Part shown: piece by piece, positions 9,064 through 19,360 of the stretch
Position numbering within the stretch: the first letter of the stretch is position 1
Layout: each line of letters begins with the position of its first letter
DNA from: Acidobacteriota bacterium
GTDB taxonomy: Bacteria > Acidobacteriota > Terriglobia > Acidiferrales > UBA7541
Assembly (NCBI GenBank): GCA_018268785.1
Contig: JAFDVY010000007.1
Span: forward strand, 1-57,789
Direction of reading: 5' to 3'
Length of the DNA: 57,789 bases
Position numbers and translations under genes: made by a program
Notes under the pieces: generated by a model
Seen by the model: the letters and a program-made list of their open reading frames with translations, nothing else
Database searches by the model: none
What the model was told of the DNA's origin: nothing

Positions 9064-9665
9064 GAGTCGCGATTGTCGATTATGGCGCGGGAAATGTTCC
9101 TTCTGTGGAGCGCGCACTGAAAAAACTTGGCGCACAACCTGAGCGCGTAAGCACGGCGGAAGGATTGGCGACTGCTGGGGCGATTATTTTGCCGGGCGTG
9201 GGGCATTATGCGGCGCTGATTCGCGCGCTGGAAGAACGCGAGCTTCGCGAACCGCTGGTGGATGCGATTTTGCGCGGCAAACCGTTTCTGGGGATTTGCC
9301 TGGGGTTGCAGGCGCTCTATCAATCGAGCGAAGAGGCTCCAGAGCTGGCGGGGCTGGGGATTCTTCGCGGAAAGATTTGCGCGCTGCCGGAAAGCGTAAA
9401 GCTGCCGCACATGGGTTGGAACCGGCTGAAAATCCGGCGGACTTCGCGGCTGCTCGATGGATTGAGCGAAGGCGACTATTTTTATTTTGCACATACGTTC
9501 GCTGCGGACGCGGCGAACAGCGAGACGCTGGCCGTCTGCGAGTATGGAGCGGAATTTGGAGCGGTACTGGAGATGGACCGGATTTGCGCGGTGCAATTCC
9601 ATCCGGAGAAGAGCGGCGCGGCGGGAGCGAAGCTGCTGGGAAACTTTTTGAGGATCGCGGCATGA
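9060..9665 (+). CDS. hisH: Imidazole glycerol phosphate synthase, glutaminase subunit
   Basis: Class I glutamine amidotransferase that supplies ammonia to HisF. Seen: [17 protein letters not shown]-terminus, oxyanion/nucleophile segment [11 protein letters not shown] with the catalytic cysteine, KLPHMGWN, and the His/Glu pair in VQFHPEKSG. The open frame extends upstream through hisB, but the ATG at 9060, overlapping the hisB stop as ATGA, gives the canonical 201 aa. Partner hisF follows immediately. Confidence 0.96.
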   Translation: MRVAIVDYGAGNVPSVERALKKLGAQPERVSTAEGLATAGAIILPGVGHYAALIRALEERELREPLVDAILRGKPFLGICLGLQALYQSSEEAPELAGLGILRGKICALPESVKLPHMGWNRLKIRRTSRLLDGLSEGDYFYFAHTFAADAANSETLAVCEYGAEFGAVLEMDRICAVQFHPEKSGAAGAKLLGNFLRIAA

Positions 9666-10426
9666 GCCTGGCGCGGCGGATTATTCCCTGTCTCGACGTG
9701 GACGGCACGCGGGTGGTGAAAGGCGTGAATTTTGCGGGTTTGCGCGACGCGGGCGATCCGGCGGAACTTGCGGCGCGATACAACGCCGAGGGCGCGGATG
9801 AGTTGGTGGTGCTGGACATTGCGGCTTCGCGCGACCGGCGACCGACTTTTCTGGAGACGATTCGGCGTGTGGCAGAACAGTTGGCAATTCCGTTGACGGC
9901 AGGCGGCGGGATCCGGACGCTGGAAGATGCACGGTCAGTGGTGGAAGCCGGCGCGGACAAAGTGACGGTGAACACCGCGGCGGTGCTGCGGCCGGAGTTG
10001 ATTTCGGAATTGTCGAAAGAGTTTGGGGCGCAGGCAGTGGTGCTGGCGATCGATGCGAAGCGCGAACAGGAACATTGGGACGTTCGGGTGCGCGGGGGGC
10101 ATGATTCGGCGCAATTGGATGCACTGGAGTGGGCGAAGCGCGGCGTGGAAGCGGGTGCGGGAGAGATTTTGCTGACTTCGATGGATAAAGATGGGACGCA
10201 GAGCGGGTTCGACGTTGCGCTGACGGCGGCGATTTCCGGGAGCGTGAGCGTGCCGGTGATTGCTTCGGGCGGGGCGAAATTGCCGAAACATTTTGCAGAG
10301 ATTTTCGGCGCAGGCCAGGCGGATGCGGCGCTGGCAGCTTCGATCTTTCATGATGGGGTGCAAGCCATTCGCGAGCTCAAACAGTTCTTGCAGAAAAATA
10401 ATGTTGAGGTGCGGCTTTCGTGCTGA
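9662..10426 (+). CDS. hisF: Imidazole glycerol phosphate synthase, cyclase subunit
   Basis: TIM-barrel cyclase that joins ammonia and PRFAR to make IGP and AICAR. Seen: ARRIIPCLDVDGTRVVKGVNF with the catalytic Asp in CLDVD, TAGGGIRTLEDAR phosphate loop, LAIDAKR carrying the second catalytic Asp, and IASGGAKLPKHF. 254 aa, canonical length, using the ATG at 9662 that overlaps the hisH stop as ATGA. A longer open frame upstream overlaps hisH and is not used. Confidence 0.96.
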   Translation: MSLARRIIPCLDVDGTRVVKGVNFAGLRDAGDPAELAARYNAEGADELVVLDIAASRDRRPTFLETIRRVAEQLAIPLTAGGGIRTLEDARSVVEAGADKVTVNTAAVLRPELISELSKEFGAQAVVLAIDAKREQEHWDVRVRGGHDSAQLDALEWAKRGVEAGAGEILLTSMDKDGTQSGFDVALTAAISGSVSVPVIASGGAKLPKHFAEIFGAGQADAALAASIFHDGVQAIRELKQFLQKNNVEVRLSC

Positions 10427-11109
10427 TTCCGTGCATTGATTTACAGAATGGGCAGGCAGTGCAGTTAGTGCACGGACGCAAACGCGAACTGGCGGTTGCG
10501 GATGTTTTTGGATTGTTGGAGCGATTCAAGGAGTATGCGTGGCTGCATGTGATTGATCTGGACGCGGCAATGCGCAAGGGCGATAACAATGCGCTGGCAG
10601 AAGAGCTCTGCAAGCGCGCGAAGTCGAAATACAAAATGAAGGTTCGAGTGGGCGGGGGAATCCGGACCGTTGCGCGGGCGCAGCGGCTCGTGAAGCTTGG
10701 TGCGGCGCAGGTGATTGTGGGGAGCGCGGCGTTCACAGATGGAAAAATCGATTCGCGATTCTTGCGCGGGCTTGCGAAAACTATCTCGAAGAAGAGAGTC
10801 GTTATTGCGCTGGACACCTGGCGCGGGAAAATTACGGTGCAGGGATGGCGTAAGACTCTTTCGCTGCAACCGCAGGATGTGATGGCCAGGCTTGCTCCGT
10901 TTTGTGAGGCGTTTCTTTGTACGGATGTGGACCGTGAAGGGACGATGGGCGGGGCGAATATGAAGTGGTTCGAATCGTTGCGCGAGGCAACGAAGCATCC
11001 CGTGGTCGCGGCAGGTGGAATCAAGACTCGGCGAGAGATCCAGGCGCTGGAAAAACTCGGAATGGATGCGGCGGTAGGGATGGCAGTTTATAAGAACCGG
11101 TTGCGCTAG
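10420..11109 (+). CDS. hisA: ProFAR isomerase
   Basis: TIM-barrel isomerase converting ProFAR to PRFAR. Seen: LIPCIDLQNGQAVQLVHGRK with the catalytic Asp in CIDL, VRVGGGIRT, and CTDVDREGTMGGAN carrying the second catalytic Asp. 229 aa, a little shorter than average. GTG start at 10420 overlaps hisF by seven bases. It is the last his gene; hisE and a histidinol phosphatase are not in the window. No clear terminator follows. Confidence 0.92.
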   Translation: MLIPCIDLQNGQAVQLVHGRKRELAVADVFGLLERFKEYAWLHVIDLDAAMRKGDNNALAEELCKRAKSKYKMKVRVGGGIRTVARAQRLVKLGAAQVIVGSAAFTDGKIDSRFLRGLAKTISKKRVVIALDTWRGKITVQGWRKTLSLQPQDVMARLAPFCEAFLCTDVDREGTMGGANMKWFESLREATKHPVVAAGGIKTRREIQALEKLGMDAAVGMAVYKNRLR

Positions 11110-11154
11110 TCCGGAAACCGAGAAACCTGCAAAAGTGATGTAGGATTCCGAGTC

Positions 11155-12105
11155 ATGAGAATCCTACGTATTGGTTTTTTCTTCATTTTGACCGCTACGG
11201 CAGTTGCGGCCTCCGCTCAAAGCTCAGAAACACTTCCCTTCACACTGAAACCGCTGGGACACGGCGTTTATGCGGCGATTGACGATGCGAAGGGCGATGC
11301 TGGAGCGAACGCCGGATTTGTGATTGGCGATAACGGCGTGCTGGTGGTGGATACTTTTGAGAATGAAAGAGCCGCGCGCGCATTGCTGAGCGAAATTCGC
11401 AAGCTGACTCCGTTGCCGATTCGCTTCGTGGTGAACACGCACTATCACCTGGACCATGTTGCGGGGAACAGGATTTTTCAGGATGCGGGAGCGGTGGTGA
11501 TTGCCCATCGAAATGTGGGAGCGTGGATTCACACGGAGAACCTGAAATTTTTCGGCAAGAACATCAAGCCCGAGCAGAAGGCGGAAGTGGAAGCGCTTGG
11601 GGCGCCGGATATTTTTTATGACGACGCGTTGACGCTGCGGCTTGGTTCGCGGGAAATCGCCGTTACGCATTTACTGGGACATACGGGCGGCGACAGCGTG
11701 GTGAGGATCGAGGACGCGAAGGTCACGTTTTGGGGGGATTTGTTCTGGAGGAAGACGCTGCCGAACTTGATTGATGCGACGACGGCGGACTGGAGCAAGA
11801 CGCTAAGCACGGATGGGCCGTGGCTGAAACGATTTGAAGGCACGGAAGTGCCCGGGCATGGGGATGTGGGAACGATTGAGGACGTCCGCGAATTTGGCGG
11901 CTACTTGAACGATTTGCGCGAGATCGTAAAAACCGTGGAAGAGCAAAAGAAGAGCGGGGACGAACTTGTTGCGGCGGTTTTGCCGGAGATTGCGAAAAAA
12001 TACGGGAAGTGGGAATTTTTCGAATATTTTGCGAAGCCGAATATCAAGGATATGGATGCGGAGTTGAGAGGGACGAAGAGGAAGCCGGGAGACCCGCAGC
12101 GATAG
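11155..12105 (+). CDS. Secreted metallo-beta-lactamase-fold hydrolase
   Basis: Zinc hydrolase of the MBL superfamily, exported by an N-terminal signal peptide (hydrophobic residues 5-17, cleavage likely after ASA, residue 21). Seen: the HxHxDH motif as NTHYHLDHVAG, further ligands in HLLGHTGGDSV, WGDLFW and EVPGHGDVG. The layout resembles the cyclase/quinoprotein-relay group more than true beta-lactamases. It follows hisA by 45 bp on the same strand and might be read through, but the function has no evident link to histidine. Confidence 0.8.
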   Translation: MRILRIGFFFILTATAVAASAQSSETLPFTLKPLGHGVYAAIDDAKGDAGANAGFVIGDNGVLVVDTFENERAARALLSEIRKLTPLPIRFVVNTHYHLDHVAGNRIFQDAGAVVIAHRNVGAWIHTENLKFFGKNIKPEQKAEVEALGAPDIFYDDALTLRLGSREIAVTHLLGHTGGDSVVRIEDAKVTFWGDLFWRKTLPNLIDATTADWSKTLSTDGPWLKRFEGTEVPGHGDVGTIEDVREFGGYLNDLREIVKTVEEQKKSGDELVAAVLPEIAKKYGKWEFFEYFAKPNIKDMDAELRGTKRKPGDPQR

Positions 12106-12120
12106 AGAGTTCGCCACTCA

Positions 12121-12150
12121 AGATGCCGGGCTAAAGCCACGGCGTTACAT
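12121..12150 (-). repeat. TGTAG-type palindromic repeat (REP-like), copy 1
   Basis: Minus-strand TGTAACGCCGTGGCTTTAGCCCGGC. It matches the other copies at 29763, 31100, 31376, 35502, 35544, 51951 and 52229 except for GTAA instead of GTAG. It sits between convergent genes. Confidence 0.55.
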
Positions 12151-12180
12151 TTCAGAACGGGGCCGATCCCGCGGCGGAGG

Positions 12181-13959
12181 TTAGCGCAGGTAGGCGTCGG
12201 TGACGTATTGCTGGACCATGCGCTGGGTGTTGAAGAAGGAACCGTTGATGGCGATGGCGTGGAGCATAACTTCGAGAAATTTTTGGCGATCGTTGTAGTA
12301 GAGCGGCAGAATCACATCTCCGAGCTTGTGATAGAGCGATTCCGCTTCGCCTGCATTGTCGGTGGAAACATCCGTGCCGCGATGCAGTTCGCCGATGGAC
12401 CAGCCGGTGACGCCTTCGATGTGGCCTTCGACCCACCAGCCATCGAGAATACTGAGGCTTGGAACGCCGTTGAGAGCGGCTTTCATGCCGCTTGTGCCTG
12501 AAGCTTCGAGCGGGAATTGCGGCGTGTTGAGCCAGAGGTCGACGCCAGCGGTGATTTTTCCGCCGAGTTCCATGTTGTAGTTGTCGAGGAAAACGATTTG
12601 GACGTTTTTCTTCAACGCTTTCTTGGCTTTGAAAATTTTCTTGATAATTTCCTTGCCGCTGCCGTCATTCGGATGGGCTTTACCAGCAAAAACAATCTGA
12701 AATTTGCCGGCGTTCTTGACGATTTCGCGGAGGCGGTCGAGATCGGAGAGGATGAGGTCGGCGCGTTTGTAACTCGTGGCGCGGCGGGCAAAGCCGATGG
12801 TGAAGACTTCGGGGTCGAGCTTGAGGCCGGTTTTCAGACGAACGGTTTCGAACAGTTCGTGCTTGGAAATGAGATGGGCGGCCCAGACTTCTTCCACGGG
12901 CAAGCCGAGCGCGCTGCGCAGGCTGTAATTGTCTTCGCGCCAGGACGGAATGTAGCGATCGAAGAGCTGCTGAAATGCGGGGGCAGCCCACGTGGCAGCG
13001 TGAACGCCGTTGGTGATGGCTTCGATGAGAAACTCTGGGAACATGCGGCGAGAAACTTCGCCGTGCTTTTTGGCGACGCCATTGACGAAATTGCTGAGAC
13101 CAAGGGCGAGTTGGGTCATATTGACGGAAGCACCGCGGCGGGCAGCGTCATGCAAATCGGGAAAATTCGATTCGGCCTGTAGAACGCGCTTGAGAAGCTC
13201 GGCGGATGACGCATCCTTCAAGTTGAAGAATCCGGTCTGTTCGGGAAAAGCGCGCGTGAGAAATTCCATGGGAAAGCGGTCGTGACCGGCGGGGACCGGG
13301 GTGTGCGTGGTGAAGACGCATTTGCGACGAACTTTTTCAATGTCTTCACCGATGACAGATTCGCGGCCGGCTTTTTCGGCTTCTTCGCCGAGGAGTTCGA
13401 GAGTGAGCAGCGCGGCGTGGCCCTCGTTCATGTGGTAGCGCGAGATGTCTTCATAGCCGAGTGCGCGGAGCATGCGAACTCCGCCGATGCCGAGCAAGAC
13501 TTCCTGACAGAGACGGTAGTAAGAGTCGCCGCCGTAAAGGCTGCCGGTAAGATTGCGGTCGCGCTCTTCGTTGGAGGGCAGGTCCGCGTCGAGAAAATAG
13601 ATGGGAACAATGTGACCGCGCGCGCCAACGGCGTCGTAACGCCAGCAGCGAAGTTCAACGCGGCGATTTTCCAGCGGAACGGAAACGCGGGCGGGTTCTT
13701 CCTTGAGAAAATCTTCCACACGCCACTCGGCAGGTTCTTCGGTTTGGACTCCATCTTCGGAAAGAATCTGTGTGAAGAAACCCTTGCGATAGAGAAGCGA
13801 GATCGCGACCATGGGGAGTTTGAGGTCGGCGGCGGCACGAATCGTATCGCCCGCAAGTACGCCGAGACCGCCCGAGTAAGAGGGCATGGCATTTTCCAGC
13901 GCGATTTCCATCGAAAAATAGGCAACCAGGCGTTTTTGCGTCGTCAATTTATCCGCCAT
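12181..13959 (-). CDS. glgP: Alpha-glucan phosphorylase (short type)
   Basis: Phosphorolysis of alpha-1,4-glucans to glucose-1-phosphate; PLP enzyme of family GT35. Seen: [27 protein letters not shown] at the N-terminus, [35 protein letters not shown], and the PLP-lysine region [14 protein letters not shown], then ILDGWWVEG. About 592 aa, the shorter bacterial/archaeal form rather than the 800-aa type. The open frame extends to 14013, but the ATG at 13959 has GGAG at good distance. Divergent from the acyltransferase fusion gene across about 217 bp in which I see no convincing promoter. Confidence 0.92.
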   Translation of the reverse strand: MADKLTTQKRLVAYFSMEIALENAMPSYSGGLGVLAGDTIRAAADLKLPMVAISLLYRKGFFTQILSEDGVQTEEPAEWRVEDFLKEEPARVSVPLENRRVELRCWRYDAVGARGHIVPIYFLDADLPSNEERDRNLTGSLYGGDSYYRLCQEVLLGIGGVRMLRALGYEDISRYHMNEGHAALLTLELLGEEAEKAGRESVIGEDIEKVRRKCVFTTHTPVPAGHDRFPMEFLTRAFPEQTGFFNLKDASSAELLKRVLQAESNFPDLHDAARRGASVNMTQLALGLSNFVNGVAKKHGEVSRRMFPEFLIEAITNGVHAATWAAPAFQQLFDRYIPSWREDNYSLRSALGLPVEEVWAAHLISKHELFETVRLKTGLKLDPEVFTIGFARRATSYKRADLILSDLDRLREIVKNAGKFQIVFAGKAHPNDGSGKEIIKKIFKAKKALKKNVQIVFLDNYNMELGGKITAGVDLWLNTPQFPLEASGTSGMKAALNGVPSLSILDGWWVEGHIEGVTGWSIGELHRGTDVSTDNAGEAESLYHKLGDVILPLYYNDRQKFLEVMLHAIAINGSFFNTQRMVQQYVTDAYLR

Positions 13960-14176
13960 TCGAGATTTGCTCCGATTGGGCGCGGAGCCGCAAGCACAGT
14001 CCTTCCAGAACACCCCATAGTAAGAGAACTATTTTCCGTTTTTCGGCGCGCGCAAGCAAGCAGGCATGTGCGTGGGCGTTAGCTTTTGCAAAAGTATTAC
14101 GATATTAGAAGCTTCACAGGGATAGGATTGCGGCTACGCTCTAGGTATCGGTTTCCCTCAAAACGGAGACAAATAC

Positions 14177-17100
14177 ATGCCCGAAGGGGCACCCAACTGG
14201 CGGCGCGGATTCTGGAGCTTGATTGTCACGCAGTTTCAGGGCGCGTTTAATGAGAACGGGCTCAAGTATTTTGCCATCTACCTGATTCTTTCCCTGCATC
14301 TCGGAACCAACCAAGAAGACCACCTGATTTTTTGGATCGGCGTTTTGTTTGCCGCGCCATTCATCTTGTTCTCGATGGTGGGCGGATACCTGGCGGACCG
14401 GTTCAGCAAGCGTTCCGTCACAATCGGAACAAAATATTTTGAGATTGCGGTGATTGCGTTTGCGGCCGTGGCTTTATTGCGTTTTCATTCCAATCCAACG
14501 GCCACGATTCCTTTGCTGCTGGCGGCGGTTTTTCTGGCGAGTTGCCAGGCAGCGATCTTTGGCCCTTCAAAGTATGGAATGTTGCCGGAATTGCTGCCGG
14601 ATGCAAAGCTCTCGTGGGGCAACGGCGTAATCGAGCTAGGAACATTTCTAGCAATTATTTTGGGTACCGTAGTGGGATCGCGGTTACCGGAATTCTTTGC
14701 GGGCAAAGAGGTTAACGGCGCCTACTTCTTTCTTATCTTTGGAATCGCAGGACTTGGCACCGCGCACTTGATTACCAGGCTCCCTGCCGCAGATCCGAAG
14801 AAAAAATTCCGCGTCAACGCTTTCCTGGATTTGTTTGTGCACCTACGCAATGCGCGGGCGGACAGAGCACTGTGGCTCGCAATCGTGGGGAACACTTATT
14901 TCTGGTTCCTGGGGGCGTTGCTGCAATTCAATGTTGTTTTGTATGGGGAGCGGCTGCTCCACGTACCTGGCAGCGAGAGCGCAAAGTTGCAAGCGGCGAT
15001 CGCGATTGGCATCGGTGTTGGGAGCTATGTGGCGGGCGCACTTTCCGGGGGAAAAATCGAGTACGGGTTGGTGCCGCTCGGCGGACTGGGAATGACCCTT
15101 TTCGGATTCCTGCTCTCGCTGCCGCAACTTTCGTTCTACCAAATTCTAGGATTGCTCGCCGCGCTGGGATTTTCCGGCGGATTTTTCATCGTGCCGATTA
15201 GCGCGCTGATTCAGCACAGGCCTGACGAAAAGGACAAAGGCGGGGTGATTGCGTCGGCGAATTTGCTTTCGTTCGTGGGTGTAGCAGCGGCCGCCGCAGT
15301 ACCCACGCTTTTCTCGCAATACCTGCATCTCGGGCCGCGCGCCGTATTTTTGTGGGCGTCCATCGGAACTTTGGCCGCGGCTGTCTATTTGATTTTTCTG
15401 TTACCGGATTCGCTGCTGCGGCTGTTGCTTTGGTTTGCGACGCACACGCTGTACCGAATTCATGTGAAGGGCGGGGAAAATGTTCCGTCACGAGGCGGGG
15501 CGATGCTCTGCCCGAATCATTCTTCGATGGTGGATGGCGTGCTGCTGATTGCGAGCACGGACCGGCCGATTCGATTTTTGATGTTCAAGGGATCGTACGA
15601 GCACTGGCTGGTGAAGCCATTTGCGAAAATCATGGGCGTGATTCCGATTGCGTCGAATCAAGGGCCGCGCGAATTGATCCATTCGCTGCGAGCGGCGACG
15701 GAAGCGCTGAAGAACGGCGAACTGCTCTGCATATTCCCCGAAGGGCAGATGACACGCATCGGGCAGATGCTTCCCTTCCGGCGCGGGCTGGAACGCATCA
15801 TGAAAGGCGTCGAGGCACCAATCATTCCGGTCTACATCGACGGAGTTTGGGGATCGATTTTCAGTTTTGCAGGCGGGAAATTTCTCTGGAAGTTTCCGCG
15901 CAAGATTCCTTATCCGGTGCAGGTGACCTTCGGCTCGCCGATTCCTTCGACAACACAAGCACAGGAAGTACGCCGGCAGGTGCAGGAGCTCGGTGTGGAA
16001 GCGTTTGCGGACCGCAGAGGACGGTTGCAGACAATTTCGCGCGCGTTTGTCCACACGGCGCGGCGCTACCCGTTCCGGTTCGCGATGGCGGATGGCAGAA
16101 CGCCGCGGGTGAGCTATTTTTCGGCGCTAACGAAGACGATTTTTCTTGCGCGGAGGTTGCGAAAGCATTGGAAGAATCAGCCGATGGTGGGGCTGTTTTT
16201 GCCGCCTTCGATTCCGGGCGCGCTGGTCAACTATGCCGCGATGCTGGCGGGCAAAGTTCCGGTGAATCTGAATTACACGGTTTCGCGCGAGACTTTGGAA
16301 TCGTGCGCAAGACAATGCGAATTGAAGACGGTGGTGACGTCAAAACTATTCCTGGAAAAAGTGAAAGTCGAGCCGCCGGGCGAAGTGATTTACGCGGAAG
16401 AGTTGGCGGCGAATCCTAAATTTGCGGAAAAGGTGGCGGCGCTCTTTGCCGCGCTGTTTCTGCCCACAGGTGCCCTACAGAAATTCTGCGGCGCGGAGCG
16501 AAAGACGAAGCTCGATGACACAGCCACGGTGATTTTTTCCAGCGGATCGACCGGCGAGCCAAAGGGCGTGGTGCTTTCGCATTACAACATTGCGTCCAAC
16601 GTGGCGCAGTTGCTGCAGGTCTTCGCGCTTCACAAGGGAGACCGCATCCTGGGCATACTTCCCTTTTTCCATTCGTTTGGATTTACGGGCACGCTCTGTT
16701 TGCCTGCGGCTTCCGGTATTGGGGCCGTGTTTCATCCGAGCCCGCTCGACTCGCGGGCGATTGGCTCGCTGGTGAGCGAATATTCTGTGACGATGCTGCT
16801 GGCGACGCCGACATTCTTGAATGCGTACGCGAGGCGATGCACGCCGGAAGATTTCGGCAGTCTGCGAATTGTGATGGCAGGAGCCGAAAAATTGCCGGAG
16901 CGGATTTCGATTGCGTTCGAGGATCGATTTGGAATTCGACCCCTCGAAGGTTACGGAACGACGGAGTGCTCGCCGGTTGTGGCCGTGAATACCTACGATT
17001 TTCGCGCGGCGCAATTCCGGCAAGTCGGCGCGAAGCGAGGAACGATTGGGCATCCGCTGCCGGGCATTGCGATTCGCATTGTCGATCCGGAAGCCGGCGC

Positions 17101-17605
17101 ACTGCGCGGAATCGGCGAACCAGGGCTGCTGCTCGTGCGCGGGCCGAACATCATGCAGGGCTATCTGAAACGTCCGGAAAAGACCGCGGACGTGCTGAAA
17201 GACGGCTGGTACAACACAGGCGACATCGCGACCGTGGATGAAGACGGATTTTTGCGAATCACGGACCGACTGAGCCGCTTCAGCAAAATCGGCGGCGAAA
17301 TGGTGCCGCACATCAAGATTGAAGAAAAGCTGCAAGAGCTTGCGGAGGCGACAGAGCAGGTCTTCGCCGTGACAGCCGTGCCCGACGAGAAGAAGGGCGA
17401 GAGGTTGATCGTCCTTACGACGGTTTCGGAAGACGAACTGGCCAAGATTCTTGAACAATTTGCGAACGCGGAATTGCCGGCGCTATGGAAACCGCGGCCG
17501 GACAATTTCTTGCGCATCGAAACGCTGCCCTATTTGGGCACGGGGAAATTGGATTTGCGCCGCCTGCGCGAGCTTGCACAGGAACTGGCCGGGGCGAATA
17601 AGTGA
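14177..17605 (+). CDS. aas: Trifunctional lysophospholipid transporter / PlsC acyltransferase / acyl-ACP synthetase
   Basis: A 1142-aa fusion of three phospholipid-repair activities. Residues 1 to about 410 are an MFS transporter of the LplT type (FNENGLKYFAIYL, GGYLADRFSKRS, many membrane segments). Residues about 425-620 are a PlsC-like acyltransferase with NHSSMVDG (HxxxxD, near 446) and FPEGQMTRIG (near 519). Residues about 640-1140 are an AMP-forming ligase with SSGSTGEPKGVVLS (near 787), YGTTECSP and WYNTGDIATVDEDGFL. Together they would flip lysophospholipid inward and reacylate it. GGAG precedes the ATG. The next gene overlaps its stop. Confidence 0.9.
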   Translation: MPEGAPNWRRGFWSLIVTQFQGAFNENGLKYFAIYLILSLHLGTNQEDHLIFWIGVLFAAPFILFSMVGGYLADRFSKRSVTIGTKYFEIAVIAFAAVALLRFHSNPTATIPLLLAAVFLASCQAAIFGPSKYGMLPELLPDAKLSWGNGVIELGTFLAIILGTVVGSRLPEFFAGKEVNGAYFFLIFGIAGLGTAHLITRLPAADPKKKFRVNAFLDLFVHLRNARADRALWLAIVGNTYFWFLGALLQFNVVLYGERLLHVPGSESAKLQAAIAIGIGVGSYVAGALSGGKIEYGLVPLGGLGMTLFGFLLSLPQLSFYQILGLLAALGFSGGFFIVPISALIQHRPDEKDKGGVIASANLLSFVGVAAAAAVPTLFSQYLHLGPRAVFLWASIGTLAAAVYLIFLLPDSLLRLLLWFATHTLYRIHVKGGENVPSRGGAMLCPNHSSMVDGVLLIASTDRPIRFLMFKGSYEHWLVKPFAKIMGVIPIASNQGPRELIHSLRAATEALKNGELLCIFPEGQMTRIGQMLPFRRGLERIMKGVEAPIIPVYIDGVWGSIFSFAGGKFLWKFPRKIPYPVQVTFGSPIPSTTQAQEVRRQVQELGVEAFADRRGRLQTISRAFVHTARRYPFRFAMADGRTPRVSYFSALTKTIFLARRLRKHWKNQPMVGLFLPPSIPGALVNYAAMLAGKVPVNLNYTVSRETLESCARQCELKTVVTSKLFLEKVKVEPPGEVIYAEELAANPKFAEKVAALFAALFLPTGALQKFCGAERKTKLDDTATVIFSSGSTGEPKGVVLSHYNIASNVAQLLQVFALHKGDRILGILPFFHSFGFTGTLCLPAASGIGAVFHPSPLDSRAIGSLVSEYSVTMLLATPTFLNAYARRCTPEDFGSLRIVMAGAEKLPERISIAFEDRFGIRPLEGYGTTECSPVVAVNTYDFRAAQFRQVGAKRGTIGHPLPGIAIRIVDPEAGALRGIGEPGLLLVRGPNIMQGYLKRPEKTADVLKDGWYNTGDIATVDEDGFLRITDRLSRFSKIGGEMVPHIKIEEKLQELAEATEQVFAVTAVPDEKKGERLIVLTTVSEDELAKILEQFANAELPALWKPRPDNFLRIETLPYLGTGKLDLRRLRELAQELAGANK

Positions 17606-18288
17606 TTTATTCAGCGCGAATGCGGCCGATTCGGAGAACGATCCTCACGGCAATCGCACTTGTCATTTGGTTTTATACACAACGCCTGATCGGCGCGCGC
17701 TCTGTGCCGGCACAGGGAATCGGCGATGGGTTGCATCAGTTGACGGCACCGTGGAATGGATACTTCCTCTCGCACGCCGCAGCGGCCAATGCGCTTCTGA
17801 TTGTCAGCTCGGCATTCATCGATTTGCTTGCACTTTTCTTGTTGCTCCGTTGGCTGTTTGGTCCGAGCGTGCGTCCATTCCTCGGACTCTTCGTTCTGAT
17901 GGTTATGCGACAGATTGTTCAGGCGTTTTGCGCATTGCCTCCGCCCCCGAACCTGATCTGGCACTACCCTGGATTTCCCTCCCTCCTGGTGACGTACTCC
18001 GTTGCGGGGGACTTCTTTTTCTCAGGGCACACGGCCATTGCCGTGTTCGCTGCAACCGAGATTGCACGGCTAAAGAAGGCATGGCTCACGACATTTGCGA
18101 TTCTCGTTGCCCTATTTGAAATCGTTGCGGTACTGGTCCTGCGCGCACACTACACAATGGATATTTTCACGGGAATAATCGCCGCACTGTGGGTAGCTGC
18201 GATCATTGACCGCATTTCCAAGCCGATTGACAGTTTTGTGCGGTCGCGCGAGCAAACTACGTCGGAAGAAGCTTCAAGCACGTTCTAG
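17602..18288 (+). CDS. PAP2/sphingomyelin-synthase-like membrane phosphatase or transferase
   Basis: Integral membrane protein of 228 aa with about six membrane segments. Seen: GDFFFSGHTAI and HYTMDIFTGIIAAL, which match the histidine motifs of the PAP2_C (sphingomyelin-synthase-like) branch rather than the KxxxxxRP type of ordinary PAP2 enzymes. The GTG start overlaps the stop of the phospholipid acyltransferase fusion by four bases; an ATG at 17620 is an alternative. Translational coupling suggests a role in membrane lipid remodelling. Substrate unknown. Confidence 0.75.
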   Translation: MIYSARMRPIRRTILTAIALVIWFYTQRLIGARSVPAQGIGDGLHQLTAPWNGYFLSHAAAANALLIVSSAFIDLLALFLLLRWLFGPSVRPFLGLFVLMVMRQIVQAFCALPPPPNLIWHYPGFPSLLVTYSVAGDFFFSGHTAIAVFAATEIARLKKAWLTTFAILVALFEIVAVLVLRAHYTMDIFTGIIAALWVAAIIDRISKPIDSFVRSREQTTSEEASSTF

Positions 18289-18475
18289 TACTGTACCTAA
18301 CAAGATTGTTCCCATATCGCCCTAGGCCTGCTGGTTTCGTCAGCCCTTAGGTTTCCCGCTGCCTGCCACAAGAGATTCTATGTTCGGTGAAAATCCAGCT
18401 GCAAAGTAGTTGCATCTGATATCGGACTAGATTAGTCTTCTTTACGGATTGCAACTCATTTGCAAGGAGATTCGC

Positions 18476-19360
18476 TTGACTCGGGTTCTACTCGGACTGG
18501 TGTTTATCGCTGCCATGCTTTCTATCTATCCCTGCCGCCCACTAGAGGCGCAGGAAAACCCCTACTTTGTGACCTATGACCACAATCTTGAAGAGCCTGG
18601 GAGTCTGGAGATCGAATACTTTTCTACTTTTGGAACGCAAAGAGGGGGTAACGATTTTCACGCGTTCTGGACGGAGTTCGAATACGGCGTAAATGGCTGG
18701 TGGACGACGGAGCTTTACCTCGACGGGCAGACGACGTTTCACGACAGCACGATCTTCACCGGAATCAAATGGGAGAACCGGTTTCGCCCTCTCAAGCGCG
18801 AACACTGGATCAACCCTGTGCTTTACGTTGAATTCGCACACAAAAGCGACGGCGATAAAACCATCAAAGAGGGCGAGGGGCACGATGTCGAGGCGGATTT
18901 TCTTACTCCCAATTCCGAGCTTCGCAAGGGAATCAAGAACGAAGTTGAGCTTAAGCTAATTCTCTCGAGCAATTTCAAGGGCTGGAATTTTTCGCAAAAT
19001 ACACTTGCCGCGAAAAATCTGGCGAACGAACCGTGGGAATTCGGTTATGCACTGGCCGCCAGCCGTCCGCTTGCCTTGAAAGCTTCCGCGACGCGCTGCA
19101 GATTCTGCCGCCAAAACTTCATCGTTGGCGCGGAACTGTATGGCGGTTTGGGAGACCGGCACAACTTCGGCTTGAACGATACCTCTCACTACCTGGCGGC
19201 GGTCGGGGGCTGGAACCTCCCGAGCGGCTGGACATTCCGGCTCTCGCCTGGCTTCGGGCTGAACGACAACAGCCATAAATTCCTGCTGCGCTGGGGAGTA
19301 TCCCGGGAAATCAGCGGGTTCGATCAACTGCTCCGGCGGATGTTCAGGGGAAAATCGTGA
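18476..19360 (+). CDS. Predicted outer-membrane beta-barrel protein
   Basis: A signal peptide (TRVLLGLVFIAAMLSIYP, cleavage near residue 24-28, LEA) is followed by about 265 residues of alternating aromatic and polar residues ending in a short basic tail. Several stretches read as amphipathic strands (SLEIEYFSTFG, WTTELYLDGQTTF, FIVGAELYGGLG, WTFRLSPGFG). I choose the TTG at 18476, which has AAGGAG six to seven bases upstream, over an earlier TTG at 18449. It overlaps the cytochrome gene by GTGA, so the two are coupled. No family recognised with certainty. Confidence 0.7.
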   Translation: MTRVLLGLVFIAAMLSIYPCRPLEAQENPYFVTYDHNLEEPGSLEIEYFSTFGTQRGGNDFHAFWTEFEYGVNGWWTTELYLDGQTTFHDSTIFTGIKWENRFRPLKREHWINPVLYVEFAHKSDGDKTIKEGEGHDVEADFLTPNSELRKGIKNEVELKLILSSNFKGWNFSQNTLAAKNLANEPWEFGYALAASRPLALKASATRCRFCRQNFIVGAELYGGLGDRHNFGLNDTSHYLAAVGGWNLPSGWTFRLSPGFGLNDNSHKFLLRWGVSREISGFDQLLRRMFRGKS

